A stretch of 64,000 nt of DNA from Oopsacas minuta (taxonomy: Eukaryota > Porifera > Hexactinellida > Lyssacinosida > Leucopsacidae): NCBI GenBank assembly GCA_024704765.1, contig JAKMXF010000077.1, positions 850,534 through 914,533 on the forward strand. Direction: 5' to 3'. A program made the translations under genes and the position numbers. This document shows, piece after piece, positions 1-12,550 of the stretch. The number at the start of each line of letters is the position of its first letter. The stretch's first letter is position 1. Under the pieces are notes generated by a model. It saw only the letters and a list, made by a program, of their open reading frames with translations, made no database searches and was not told the DNA's origin.

Positions 1-1019
1 CTATTGATATTGGTGCATTAGTCTTGTGTAATGTGCTAACTACTAGGTAATAAGCCAGTATTGAGGCTATTGCTAATATTTATACTTTTTACTTCCAAAT
101 AATTCTAAGAACATAGAATATTCTTGAAAATGGAGAGATGAAGGCATTATTGGTTTCGAATAGTGTGCGATAATGGTGTAGAATCTTCCGCGAAGGCACC
201 TAAAGTTTGGTAGGCGATAAAATGTCTCCCCTGAGTTTGGATCAACAATGAAACTACTGAAAGGGATTGTTTGACCATATTTATGTAAATTTGAGTACTT
301 AGTTACTTGTAGTTTGGGCTGTGAAAGCGTAACAAAAAATATCAGATGATAGCAATAATTTCATTACTGGCTCATGCACTGAACATTTAGTAGTCTGCAC
401 AGTACTCATGAATGAAGCACCAATTTCACTACTGAGCGATTATGCTATTCGCAAATTGGTACAATAAAACAATACATATACCGCTTTTCGCGTGTTAAAT
501 AATTGGCTTGATCAATCCGTATTTTTATCGAAATTATTACTATCTCGTATTAATATGTAATAACTAAAATGTCCAGCCGATAGGCTGTTAGTGCAGCTCT
601 GACCTCTACGTCATGTTTCTTACCAATCACTAAAGTATTTGTCATAACTAAAGGAGGTCGGTTTATCTTTTAGAACGACCTTCTAGCACCAATTTCATTG
701 AAGTGGCTACGATTTCAATGGTTATATTTGTACCGATCCTATGCAATGTGACGGGGCTGGAAATTTCTACCTATGTTCACCGCCATCACATTGACTCTGG
801 TGTAAATATCCTAGAATTAGTGTGATTAAATCAAATTATTAAAATAGTTCAAAGTATAAATATAAGCCTAAATAAGTGGCGTAACCAGCTTTGGCAGACT
901 ACTAGCTCACAGGTAGGACATGGAGTTCGGTGCCGCGAAATCGGGGGAATGTGGTGGGCATAACCTCGTCCAACGTAATTAAGTTTCCGCAAACATGCCA
1001 TCCTGTCTACGCCTCTCTA
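1..1019. other. intergenic, nothing recognised
   Basis: AT-rich sequence with no open reading frame of note, no recognised repeat terminus and no RNA gene that I could identify by eye. Confidence 0.5.
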
Positions 1020-2025
1020 CCTAATGTATTTCAATGTAATTAATCATACAATAAGTCACGTAGATATACATGTGTCCAGATGTGCATAGTAATACGAATA
1101 AATAAATTTTTAACTTTGTTCTTTTAATATTTAGTTTATAATTGTTTTATTTGATTTATTTTTATTATTGTAATTTAATTAATCAAGAGTTGTAATATTT
1201 TTAGTATTAAGCAAATCTTGACAGTTAAAAGTAAAACAAAGCAATATCTAAGAATTCTGGTCAACATAACTTAGAAATCCTTGAATATTTATTAACTTAT
1301 TCCATTCCAATGCTTCCTCTTTGCTCTTTGGAGTGCGATTATTCTAAGAAAAAGTATTTTTTGCTCTGATTACGCAAAAGGCTACTTCAACTCTTAGCAA
1401 TGCAGAGTTCGAGGATTGAAATAGTCAAACACAGAATATTTCCTTCAGAAAAATATTATCAGATAATTTCAATTCTAGTTGTAATAAAAGAGAAATCCAT
1501 TTACATGAGTTAGAGCCATCGTTAACTTGCATATTCACGGCGATGGAAAAGTATGTATTCTCAAGTCTCTTATATAGCTACAGCTATAAAGGAATAAGTA
1601 GCCGTAACATTTGATTCGAAAGATAATTACTGAAATCACAGTGCAAAAGTTAAGTCCGAGTGTTTGAGGTAGGTGCTACAGAAAATAAATATGTATTGAT
1701 GGTCTAGTCAAGAAAGGGTAAATATATTGGAAATTATGAGTAGCCCTCCATCAAATGATGCTGAGTCACATTATATAAGACATATAGTGAACCATTGAGA
1801 TCAAAAATACGTGTTAAATGTTGTAACATATTACAACTCTTAACTAATCAAATCAAATTTTTTTATCATAATAATTCGAACGCTTTTAATACATTTTTAT
1901 AATAATATTTTAAAAACAATAACAAAATTAAGAAAACTATTTACTTGATTATTATGCACATATAGGCACATACTATATGTACGTGATTTATTTTATGGCC
2001 ACATTTGAATACATTTGGCTTATAG
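1020..2025. repeat. inverted-repeat (fold-back) element
   Basis: The segment at about 1020-1235 is an imperfect reverse complement of about 1790-2025. Shared blocks include AGAGTTGTAATAT and TGTGCATA, and the arms also match around a CACGT core further out. The spacer of about 550 bp has no recognisable coding sequence. No clear target-site duplication was found, so the ends are approximate. This resembles a non-autonomous fold-back DNA element. Confidence 0.55.
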
Positions 2026-2225
2026 TTTGAACATGGGGTTATACAGGGTTCCAAGCACGCTCCTAGCGCTCCTCCCGAATTTTGGTACGCCTAAATAAGT
2101 AAATTTGTGTTACGGTATAGGGAAATATCTAAAATTTCACGCTCCTAAAATTTTCATCTCAGAATCATACGCCTAGAGGAGGGTCCGGCTCTCCCAGTTA
2201 TACCCTTGTATTTGAATCTTATTTG

Positions 2226-2385
2226 CGAGCCGCTTTGCTTTCTCGCGATTACCGACTTGCGAACACTCTGTGTCAGCATGCAGCTATTTAGAATTGTCTT
2301 TAAAATGTACAGCAATTGACATTATTCACAATTTAGGGTTGATGATAGCATATTTGGAATCAGTGTACCCCATTATGTTAGTATA
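2226..2385 (+). repeat. dispersed repeat, copy A
   Basis: It shares a run around TTGCGAACACTCTGTGT and the following GCATG-AGCT block, then a block around CATATTTGGAATCA, with the sequence at about 44875-45010 in the same orientation. Family unknown and ends not defined. Confidence 0.45.
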
Positions 2386-2671
2386 ATCTTAAATCCAAGT
2401 TCTGGAAGTATTTAGAAATATGTTTACCTTAGAATTTGGATTCATAAAACAACAATAAATACATATCAGAAATTTGAAAATGCGAATTTCGTTTTCTGTA
2501 CACTTAATTAACCTAATTTTGCATAAAATGTATTCTAAAGTCTGAGATCAGATTCAGCATGTGTTTACTTTCTTGGTAAACACGATGAATGCATAGTTAT
2601 GCGACTTCTCACTGTCAGAATTGAAAAATTTGATTTCAAAATCGCATTCCATAATCTCTTTGCTTCACAAT

Positions 2672-2714
<43 letters not shown>

Positions 2715-2722
2715 TAGACACA
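2672..2722. repeat. GACA tetranucleotide microsatellite
   Basis: About eight uninterrupted GACA units, flanked by degenerate units (GACAAACA on the left, GATAGACA on the right). Confidence 0.9.
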
Positions 2723-3225
2723 CGCAAACAAAATTTTTTTTGCAATTTAATACTTTAGAAGCTTGCTAATCTGAATCCTCGCTAATCCACCCGGTCCGTA
2801 AGGTTATACAACTTTTGGAAATATTCTTTAATGTCACAAATAACTACCATATCACCTCGAATAATAGCCGAGGCGGTTATTATTTAATCTCCTGAAATAC
2901 AAGTTACGATGTTGTAAACAATAATTTCTATTTTATCATTCATATGTGCTGCATTGTGTAAATTTATCCTAACAAACAGTAGATTGATCAAAATAGATGG
3001 CAAATGACGATTAACTATAAGCAGTTATTATATTTGGAGGTCCAGGGTGACGGGCGATTATTCGAATGAGGCGATATTTGAGTGGGGCTATTATCCTACT
3101 TAACACGGTAATTGTTTCCAAATCTATTGTGGACAGGGCCGGATAATCCTTAGTGGACTAGAGGCACTGTACCCAGGCCTACGAAGTTTCTGGGTGCTAA
3201 GAAAGTTATGGACCTAAATTATATA

Positions 3226-3411
3226 CAGTTGAATTCGGATAAGACGTACCCCTTTGGGAAAGAAAATTTCGAATGTACTATCCTAGTGTACGTCTTTTCC
3301 GAATAGAAATGTAATGAAATGAATGGCGACTAAAGTTTTGGAAACAAAGAAATAGTACGTATTAATCTAGTGTGCGTCTTAACCCGATTATGTCTTATCC
3401 GAGTTCTACTA
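3226..3411. mobile_element. short TA-flanked MITE
   Basis: The left end CAGTTGAATTCGGATAAGAC and the inverted right end TAGTAGAACTCGGATAAGAC match at most positions, giving terminal inverted repeats of about 23 bp. The left side abuts TA. The interior (about 140 bp) is non-coding and repeats the sub-motif CTAGTGT-CGTCTT. Probably a non-autonomous pogo/Tc1-type element; the exact right end is uncertain. Confidence 0.55.
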
Positions 3412-5988
3412 ACTGGATTAACAAACTAAGACGAAATGAGTATTAGACGAAATAATGTATGTGTAAATTATTAGTAAGAGGAAATTATTGATTAGAAAGT
3501 AAATTTCAAAGTGGCTTTGATTATTGGAAATGCGATATCAAGAATTCAGTCACATGAATATTCTAAGGAACATCTTTAAGCCAATCTGTTAACCTTGAGC
3601 CTAAAAGGTGAATGGGAATTTGATGTCGAATTAGGGAAACAGTCAGAAAAAGAATTGGATTTTTGTAATCGAGGATTAAAAATATACAATTACAACCTGT
3701 TCAGATAGCTTAGGTATCTTAATTAAAATGTTTAAAAGTGGTACTATTAATTAGATTCATTATGTGTATTGAGATTAAAGATAATATATAATAATGCCTC
3801 AAATTCATTGTGCCACTTATTAAACTATTTTAATTAATAGACTAAGTTGTAGTCACAGATATTACCGATGGCATAATGCTATATGAACACATTATATTAT
3901 TTATTCTGGCCAACTTTAGATGCAAATTGTGATTGGATGGTGGCGTCTATTTCTTAAATTTAGGGAAAACCCAAGAGTGACTTCAAACATTTTGAATAGC
4001 TATTGTCTGAAACTTTCTTAGTGAATTTTAAGAATGTATTTTGGTCAAGAAATTATGGATAAATTGTTGCTGGTGGTCAAAAGTATAATCATTATGTCGT
4101 AATGTGTTGTAGAAATTTTTAACTTAAATCTACACTCAGTAGATTATTTGTGACTTTGAGTATAACTTTGGGCTCTGAATCGCAAATGTTGTGGCCAGAG
4201 CAGTGTACAGAGAGACATGGAAATCCAGTAAAGGCAAATGTGTCTTATCTCCTGTTAATAATATTTGATGAATTCATTGACATATATTAATCACACACAA
4301 GTACTCGCACACCACAAACATATACATTTGTAAATCCTGAAAATATGACTAATATTTGAATATACATACGATAATAACCCTTAAAAGAACTTGTTGACCA
4401 GGATAGTTAACATTCCTGGCAACATGGGTGAATCTTTTCGAATTAAATATTTTCTAGCTTGACATACTCATTAAATGATAATGAGCTAGGAATATTCATA
4501 TTTGTGCCACAACTGATAGAAGTGCCACATTCGATGCATGTGTGCACCACTACGTATGTTTATAAGTATCTTTCAAAATCGACTTACTCCCAACTAAACA
4601 AATAGTTCGAAATCTATTTTAAGAGTCTCAAATGATTTTCATACAGTATTCCATTCTTGTGCCAATTATCTAATGTTGTCCTACCTCTGCCACTTGTAGC
4701 ACAGATATGAAAATGCAAATATGACTACTATATTTTCTCTAATCAGTTCGAAAATACTGGTGTAATGCACACCCGTAGATTGCGAATATGCTATCACAAT
4801 TGCTCCTACTCATTTGTATTGTTGACAATTAGGAATAGAATAATTCCCAGTTTATTGTCTATTTAATTAGTAAAGTTAGCCTAGAAAATATCTAGTTCGA
4901 AAAATATGCATCGATTTAATTAGTACAATGTCAACTAGCACAGTCTAATAGTTCTTTCAATTAATTATTGTATGTCCTTCCAAATATTAGCCGTATTTCC
5001 AAGATGTACAATTGTATATTTTGCTATTTGCAAGTACTTTTGTTCTATTAGTGTACTTGCATATACAATCCCATAATTATCAGAAGAACAAGAAACTAAA
5101 TATTTTGGTTTCAGTATTGATTCTATGGCAGATATAGCTTACATAGACCAACTAACTGTAATTATCAGGTGATGCCTTTCTGATAGACATCTGGATGAAC
5201 GATTTCTTGAATACATTCCGAATAGAACACTGATGGAAAGTATTTGTTTGAAGTATTGCAAAACTTTCTGAAGTCGACTACATAGAATTGATATACCAAA
5301 TACAGCTTACAATCCTAGGACAACGCCGTCAACATGTCTGGGATGTATTCTGATTCCTAGCTCGCTTTCGTAAAAAGAGTTGTTTTGCAGAATGGACTCC
5401 TTGCGCTGCACACAGCCTCAATTTAATTGGATCTACTGCAGTTGAGAATGTAATTCAGCTATTAGGCTTTTTGAAATTCTACAGTCTCTCTACTCAATTC
5501 TTTCAGCTGCACATCAAAAATGGCCAAACTAACACCAACTATACAATGAAAAATCACATGATCCAGAGTTTGTCTGAAACAAAATGGTAGACACGCAGTA
5601 ATGCATCAAAGGCTCTGGTTAAGAACTATTTAGAAACTCCAAGAAGCAGGGATTTAAATATGCACGGTTGTGAAGTTTTATGAATAGAAATGGGGCCGAA
5701 ATTTACACTGTGGCCAGCATTCAGCACCATTTCCAAACACTATGAAATATATTCATAGATATGACTCATTCCATTAATCAACAAACATTTCAAGCTAAAA
5801 TTTAATTTATAGATATATTTTCGGTTGAAATAGCTTTAAAAAAATGGGCCCCTGGCCTACTATTGTAATAATCCGGCCCCGACTGTAGACAAATACATAT
5901 TGCTCTATTACACATGTTGACTGCCTTCTTAAAGTTTGTTCAACTTTCGAAAGAATGTCTCCCTATATCGTATAGGATTGTTTCAATG
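3412..5988. other. intergenic, nothing recognised
   Basis: AT-rich, no supported ORF. A short imperfect hairpin lies at about 4453-4491. Nothing else could be identified. Confidence 0.45.
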
Positions 5989-5990
5989 TA

Positions 5991-7328
5991 CAGGGTGTCT
6001 CAAAAGTCTTCTCCTCTTATGAATACCACTATAATATAGGATTTCTTATATAGATTCATCTAATTATTTGCCTATATATTCACCATTAAGTTTGATATGG
6101 ATTAATTCGACTTGGCATCCCATCAACTAAATCTCAAGTATCGACGGGCTAATCCCATTCCATATATTTTCCCAATATTTTCCGACCTGTGTTAAATTTG
6201 TAGCGGGCTTTCTCTTGTCTAGCTCTGCTTGCATAATAGACCAAAGATTTTCGATGGGATTTAAATCTGGGGAGTTACTAGGCCAAAGACCTTTCTCCCA
6301 AAAGCCAGGTAGATGCTCTGAAAGCCATTTCTGGGTCCTGATGGCTGTATGGGAAGTGGCGCTATCCTACATGAAAATTTGTCTCGGACATCTTTAGACA
6401 CTTTTTCCTTTGGGTAAGTGGGGTACTAGTCTTTCTAGACTTAAAGGTAAGGAGACAACACTTCTCCAGGACTTCATTAATATAGTAGTCAGTATTCACT
6501 GAGAGTTTTGGGGGGATGAAGTGTAGTTCTGATAGCCCTGACCGGCTTATCATTCCCCAGACCATCATTTTCGGGGGGTTTTGACTGATTCAACTTGGGT
6601 AATGTTATGTGGATTAATGTCCCAAACACGATCATTCTGCCTATTAGTCGGATGGAAAAGCTCAAAAGGGCTTTCATCACTAAAAAGAACTCTTTCTCAA
6701 TCACGATCAGTCCATGTTTTGCGTTCCTGACAGAATTCTAGCCTCTTTACCTTTTGTTTTTCAGTCAATTTCGGGTATAAGGGTCTTTTATAGGCTTTCG
6801 CTCCGATTGTGTCGCGTCAATAACGGTGAATTGTATCTTTACTAACGATCACTGACTTAGAAGAGATATATTTCGCAAGATTTCGGGTTGAATTGTAGCG
6901 TTTCTCGATTGATTTTCGAATTATAATTTTCAGAATCCGGGAAAGCTTCGTCGGACGTCCAGACCGGGGCTTGTCATCAAGCAAATATCCAGCTCTATGC
7001 CTTCTACACCAGTTCCGAACTGTCCGAATTGTAACTCCAAGAGTATTGGCGATTGTTTTCTGTGTTGAACCCGCTTCAATCATGCCAACACTCGCTCACG
7101 AACAGCAAATCTCGGTTTCATGACATCCATGTATGAAATTTGTGAGGTTTGAGAAAAAATATCGAGAATATAAACAGATTATCAAATAAGGAAATGAAGT
7201 ATTCATCATAGAATTGGACTACTATAGACTACTAATAATCTGAAAATGGTTGGTTAGTAAACAATACTGTTCGATTTATAACGACTTCAATCGAAGTACT
7301 GAGGAGGAAAAACCTTTGAGACCCCCTG
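5991..7328 (-). mobile_element. Tc1-like DNA transposon, degenerate
   Basis: The element is flanked by TA on both sides (5989-5990 and 7329-7330), the target used by the Tc1/mariner superfamily. The terminal inverted repeats of about 28 bp start CAGGGTGTCTCAAAAG on the left and, inverted, CAGGGGGTCTCAAAGG on the right. The single coding region on the minus strand is a broken Tc1-type transposase, annotated separately. Its length of about 1.34 kb is typical of a full-length Tc1-like element. Confidence 0.85.
6127..7083 (-). pseudogene. Tc1-like transposase pseudogene
   Basis: This would encode a cut-and-paste transposase of the DDE superfamily. The N-terminal part (7083-6817) reads as a helix-turn-helix DNA-binding region with the AGSTQKTIANTLGV motif and a GRP(T/K) linker. 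Downstream, in shifted frames, come the first catalytic aspartate context FSDESPFELF, the second in DSATSHTA, and the terminal WPSNSPDLNPIENLW motif that carries the third acidic residue of Tc1-type enzymes. The reading frame changes several times and contains stops, so the gene is dead. The C-terminus appears to end at a stop near 6127. Confidence 0.85.
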
Positions 7329-7741
7329 TATTTGGTAAATTCGAAAGAATTATTTTCAATTGGAGCTTTACCGTTCGGATTAGTGAGGATGTGCTGTAAT
7401 ACGATTTGGTTTTAACAACTACACTAGTGGTCCGAATATACCGGGGAGGTTGGATTATATCGGGGGTTTATAATATCCTGAACTAATATAAATATATTAC
7501 CTAAGAACATACTACAATAGCATTCTCTAAAATAGATGCGAGGAAATTCTATAGAATCCAGGTAATTTATGGAAACAAACAGTAAATTAATGTGGTTGAT
7601 TGAATAGCTACTGATTATATTTCTAAATATGTCTCAAATTATGCATTTCAATTGTCTAAAGTATGATATCACGTCATGCGGTTTCGCAAAAGTTATTTTT
7701 GGAGAGAAAGATGCTGCTCTTCAAATTGTATTTAAACCATG

Positions 7742-8778
7742 TTTTCAGCGTTTTTGCTTCATGACAGTTGTATATTATGACAAATGCGAATAGTTATTTT
7801 ACAAAAATGATTTGTATGAATGGAATATTTCACCAAACCCAGTTTTATGTGTAGAGGTGTTAATAGAATTTTCTCAGGATTTACTAAGGACTGACAACTT
7901 ACACTCTTTATATCAGCAGTTAATTGAAGTCGTAGATGCCACACCTTAACTATTTAGTGGGATTGCCTTGCTCTACTATCCCACTCACAGAGGAAGTAAC
8001 AATATTTCGTGTATCCAGGTTGCATAACCAACAAAAGTCCAATTACCTTCAGATCACCACAGATGTGCCAATTGTAAGAGTGATATCTGATCAGTTTCAA
8101 TAAGATATCCATATTCTCATGAGACTCCTTCATGTGTACTGAATGACCTATCGGTATGGATGGTAATGCATTACCTTTGTGAAGTTAGACTGCCTTGAGG
8201 CTGTACTTAGAAGAACCAATGAAGAGACGCCACTTTGATGGCTCGTGTTGATCACCTAATTACTCCATCACACGATCCACAATGTTACAATAACAAAGAG
8301 ACCCCTGCATTTCAAAATGTGTAGAGAAATAAATTAGACGGGTCCTGAAAAATGAAACTTTAGTTTCCTTATCCAATAAGTTCCAACCCTTCAATCTTGA
8401 CCCAAGCAATTCACTTTGATCTTTTGTCAAATTCAAGTCCCTAACCAAATCATTCAGCTCACTTTGATTAATGATATGGGGAAGTCTTGTTTTGTCAGGT
8501 GGTATAGGCGGAGGTATAAATTCCTCATCATCTTGATCTAACACAGCATATTCAAAAGTATCGTCATCAAAGGAAACTTTCTTAGGCTTAGGTACTTTGA
8601 ATTCTGTAGAATGCTCAACAGGACGAATCGCAGATTGAAGATTGGGATAACATATATTGTTCTTGGTCTTAGAAGTGATTCCTATTATATCAGTCAAGCA
8701 GAAACAACAATCGGTATAATAATCTCTTGGTTCCCTCCATATCATGGGAATAGCAAATTGTATTGGTACGTAGGCCAT
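7742..8778 (-). pseudogene. decayed member of an arthropod repeat protein family
   Basis: An intact minus-strand ORF from 8778 to 8260 (172 aa) has a cysteine-rich start with the motif PMIWREP followed by TDCCFCLTD, then an acidic linker and the block LVRDLNLTKDQSELLGSRL. I know this arrangement from a high-copy uncharacterised protein family in arthropod genomes. Downstream (8258-7742) the same protein continues in broken frames: ICGDLKVIGLLLG-like, YTKYCCFLCEWDSRA-like and the short block LLTPLHIKLGLVK. It is therefore a truncated, frameshifted copy. The family has no assigned function that I can state; its copy number suggests it travels with a mobile element. The match is from memory. Confidence 0.55.
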
Positions 8779-9456
8779 TTTGCCATTTACTAAGTCCTAT
8801 TGCACATGTTGAGTAACACAAATGACGTGCCCAAGGCTTATCTCGATCACCAATCTTGCAACCGAAATATTACTCGTATCCCTTGTGTACAAGGGGAGAC
8901 ATGTCTCTCACCTGAAATTTTGTATTAAATTCTCCACAAATATAACAGAAAGAATCGGTTGGGTTTGAACATCGACGTGACATTATTGAAAAGAAATAAA
9001 TACAAATACAATCAGATAATCTCCATTTGAAATAGCAAATAATATTCTATTTATTTTAAGAAAATTTGAATTGTTAGACAGTATATACGGAAAGTATTAA
9101 TACATATACAATTATAAATTCTATAGAGATCTATGGAAACATGATTTTGGAAATTTCTGAATTTTACAAAATCTCTGCCTGATAGAGAAAAATTGATTGG
9201 CTATTTGGAATCAGGATACTTGAATACATAAGAAACATAGCGTGTATTCCAGAAGCAAAAAATGATGAAAATTTGTTGGACAGTGTATTTGCATATGTTT
9301 CCCCTGATTTTAATTTATTTCCTGGTTTTCTTATACAATCTTTTGATAATCCAGGGAGAGTTTGCAAGCAGGCACGTAGCTACGGGGGGGGGCAGTTGCC
9401 CCCCAAAAATTTTTCTTGCCCCCCCAGATAAATTTGAAAGTTTTTGTTTTTATATA

Positions 9457-9596
9457 CAATGTAGTTAGCTTATTAGTAATATTGCTCTATTAGCAACCAG
9501 CTTTTGGGTCCCAAACGGGCTTATAATGTTAATTTCGTTACCTTATTAGCGACCAAATTTCTTCAAAATCCTAGTGCTAATAAGCGAACTCCACTG
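9457..9596. mobile_element. 140-bp TA-flanked MITE nested in the hAT
   Basis: The left end CAATGTAGTTAGCTTATTAG and the inverted right end CAGTGGAGTTCGCTTATTAG match at most positions. TA lies on both sides (9455-9456 and 9597-9598). Non-coding. The TIR resembles that of the pogo-like elements at 23051 and 54037 (GTGGAGT core). It lies between the hAT 5' terminus and the transposase, so it inserted after the hAT. Confidence 0.65.
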
Positions 9597-9986
9597 TAGT
9601 TTATAGCCTATGTACTTCAACTGCATCGTCAAAACTATGACATTAATAACCCGCTCTGCGATGATGGTTTTAATACTAGACAGGAAGTAACGCTCATTGA
9701 TAGTAAACTCGTTCTATTTTGACAGGCACTGAATTTCTACTATAATTTTAATTGAATTACCACAACCGCTAGCGATTGTTGTTAGAAGTTAGCCTGTCCA
9801 TTGAAGTAATTGAAGCATTGGTAATGCTCTTAGGGTTTCAGTTTTCCAAGCTTGTTTTGAAATTTACACATGAGTGTAGCCAATTTAAGATATTCTCTAT
9901 AAGTTATAAAGTCATTCTAAATCATCATATCTTTCACATTTCTGTTCTTCAATCAGTTCAGTGACTCGTATCTCTAACAATTCTAA

Positions 9987-12301
9987 ATGACTAAAAGACT
10001 ACAACAAAGCAAAGTTCAGGCATATTTTAAAAGAAATCGAATAGAAATCGAAGATCATGTCGTCTCTTCAAATTATGGCGAGGTAGAGACTGTTGTTACG
10101 GGTCTTCAAGTTGCGACCCCTTTAACTTCCGATTCTTGTACAACTATTTCAACTCCGAGTTTAAACACGACTCATATACAATCACCAATTGTGACTGTAA
10201 ATGATTTGTCCAAAATGGGAGAAACCAAGGCAGCCTTCTATTATCTTCCCAAAAAATGAGGCCGGTAGACATTTTAGTACTCATTGGTATGCCCAATTCT
10301 CCTGGATAGAGTATAGCAAAGAACTCGATGCTATATTTTGCAAACTGTGTTGGCTTTTTGGAGGATCAACAGCTGAAGCAACGTTTTCAACAAAAGGACT
10401 TTGTGACTGGAGGAAACTTGGCAACAAGTGCAGAAAGCACGATAGTTCTGTGTGTCATATGGCAGGCAACTGTTGAAACACAGAAAGTCTGCGTAATTCA
10501 TCAGATAATAGACACGGTTAATAAGCAACGGTATCCCAATTTTCGAAATGAGAAATTCATAGGTGATATTCGGAAACATTTAATGACTGTTCTTGACATT
10601 ATTACTTTTTGTGCCAAACAAGATATTCCTCTTCGAGGAGATGATGAATCAGATCAGTCGCTTAATAAAGGGAACTTTTTTGAAATATTAGAAATTTTAG
10701 GAAAATATGATAGCAATGTGACCAAGAGGATAGAAAGTCTTCCAGGAAATGCAAAAATGCTAAGCCCAGATATTCAAAATGATTTGTTTACATCACTCGC
10801 TTCAGTGCTTCTAGACTATGTTAAAAGTGAAGTAGAAATCGCGTCTTGTTATGCTATTCTAGCTTAATGAAGTAAAAGATGCATCTAAGAAGGAGTTGTT
10901 AGGTACTTCTTTGCGATATATCCATAAAGGTAATGTCCGAGAAAGAGCTATGGCTTTATTGAATTAAAGGACATGGATGCGGGTACCATCTCTGAAAAAC
11001 TGATAGAGCTACTTAAGCCTTTTGAAGTCGATCCTCTGAAATGTGTAGGGCAGGGTTACGACGGGGCTAGTGTTATGTCAGGAATACACGGTGGTGTCCA
11101 AGCCCGCATGAAAGGAGCAGGTTATCGCAGTGCCACATATGTTCATTATGCTTCACATAGGCTTAACTTAGTATTAGCTGCAACTGCTGAACGACGTCCT
11201 CTGATGAAATCTTTCTTTGATATATTGGATTTGACGTATTCGTTCATGAATGGAACAAAGCGACATGCAGTTTTCATAGACGTCCAGGATGAGCGCTATC
11301 CCAACGTCCAAGCTCTTGAATTAGCACGTTCATGTAGTACTCGTTGGTCTCCCGTTCTTTGAAGCTGGAAAGGTTTCTGAGTCGGTTTGATTGCATACTT
11401 GATACTTTAAGCATATTTGATAATGATAATGATGCAAACACAAGTTTAGCAGCTAAATCTTTACAAGGTAGTCTACAAACAAAGAAATTTATGACCATCT
11501 TAGTTTACTTTGGTAGGCTGTATGATTACTCTGATTTTTGCACTAAAGCTTTTCAGAAGTCGAAAGCAACTGTTTCTTCTTGTTTGATATTACTTGCCGA
11601 TCTGAGGGAAAGGTTGGTCAATTTCGATTTTGACAAGGTTGTCGAATATGCCAAAGATTTGTCCGGTAAATATGCAATCGAAAATGTTGATGTAAGAGAT
11701 ACAATCAGCAGCGGCGTCTTCCAGAAATGTTTAGAGAAGGATATCTAAATAGTTCTGTTGGACACATAAACGCATCCAACTTTGAAGAGCTTGGAATATT
11801 GTTACGCCAAAATGTCCGCGAGATCTCATCAGAATTGGATGCCCGTTTTGTTGCAGATCAATCAGGCATCATGAAGGCTGCTGATTGTTGCTTACCAAGG
11901 TCTCAAAACTTTCTTAACAAACAGGAAATGAATACACTGTCTGAACTGTATGCAATAGATATCAAAGATTGTGAGGTAGAAGTTTTCGTTCGTTTATTGC
12001 TCGGAAAGATGAATCTCAGCTAAATACTTTGATCGATGTACTGGATGTGATTGACAAAGATATTTTCCCTGATGTTTTCAACTTATACCAAATTCTTGTG
12101 ACTATCCCTCAGACGTCTTGTAAGGTTGAGCGAATGTTCTCATCTGTTAAGAGAATAAAAGACGTTTGGGCTCACAAATGACCACTGAGCGTCTCAACCA
12201 TCTTGCTTTGTTATCTATTGAAAAATATTGCAGAAACACTTTGTTATAATGATGTGATTGAACATTTTAAGCAGATGAACCACCGCCACTTTCTTTTGTA
12301 A
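9987..12301 (+). pseudogene. hAT transposase pseudogene (ZMYM1-like)
   Basis: Reading across frames gives, in order: an N-terminal start (MTKRLQQSKVQAYF); a zinc-finger-like TTF/BED-type segment at about 10260-10470 (WIEYSKELDAIFCKLC, then CRKHDSSVCH); a DUF4371-type region at 10500-10830 (FCAKQDIPLRG, KMLSPDIQNDL); the RNase H-like block at 10973-11362 with GQGYDGASVMSG and TRWSPVL; and a C-terminal hATC dimerisation segment near 12105-12230 (SCKVERMFSSVKRIK, then TTERLNHLALLSIEK). At least five frame changes or stops separate these blocks. The order matches intact proteins of the family, so this is a full-length but inactivated copy. Confidence 0.85.
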
Positions 12302-12550
12302 TGTCAAATAGTATCCCTGAATTGAGTTTAGTATCTTAATAAATGCTCTTACTATAAAGTAGACTAGTCCAGTGTTCGCTAGCTTAGTACTCTGGTACTT
12401 TAAGAATTAAAAAGGTTATACATGTAAGAAAAGGAGACTGGGTTATACTTGTTATACACAAGTAGTTAACTTTTCAAAAATATTCATCCCTGCATTGCCC
12501 TCCCGAAATACTTCTCGCCCCCTGAATGTCTTGCTCTAGCTACGTGCCTG

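Larger units (their letters stand above)
9369..12550 (+). mobile_element. hAT transposon (ZMYM1-type), degenerate
   Basis: Perfect 14-bp terminal inverted repeats, CAGGCACGTAGCTA at 9369-9382 and its reverse complement at 12537-12550. They are flanked by a near-perfect 8-bp target duplication, TTTGCAAG on the left and TTTGCTAG on the right, the length typical of hAT elements. G- and C-rich subterminal tracts lie just inside both ends. The coding core is a hAT transposase of the zinc-finger MYM-type 1 / DUF4371 kind, now broken. A 140-bp MITE sits inside it at 9457-9596. Confidence 0.9.

Noticed and set aside
2047-2212. Possible TE with ends near ACAGGGTT and ACCCTTGTA
   Set aside because: The inverted match is too short and no target duplication fits; only loose similarity to 36890-37030.
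6215-6397. Plus-strand ORF of 60 codons
   Set aside because: Antisense of the Tc1 SPDLNPIENLW region.
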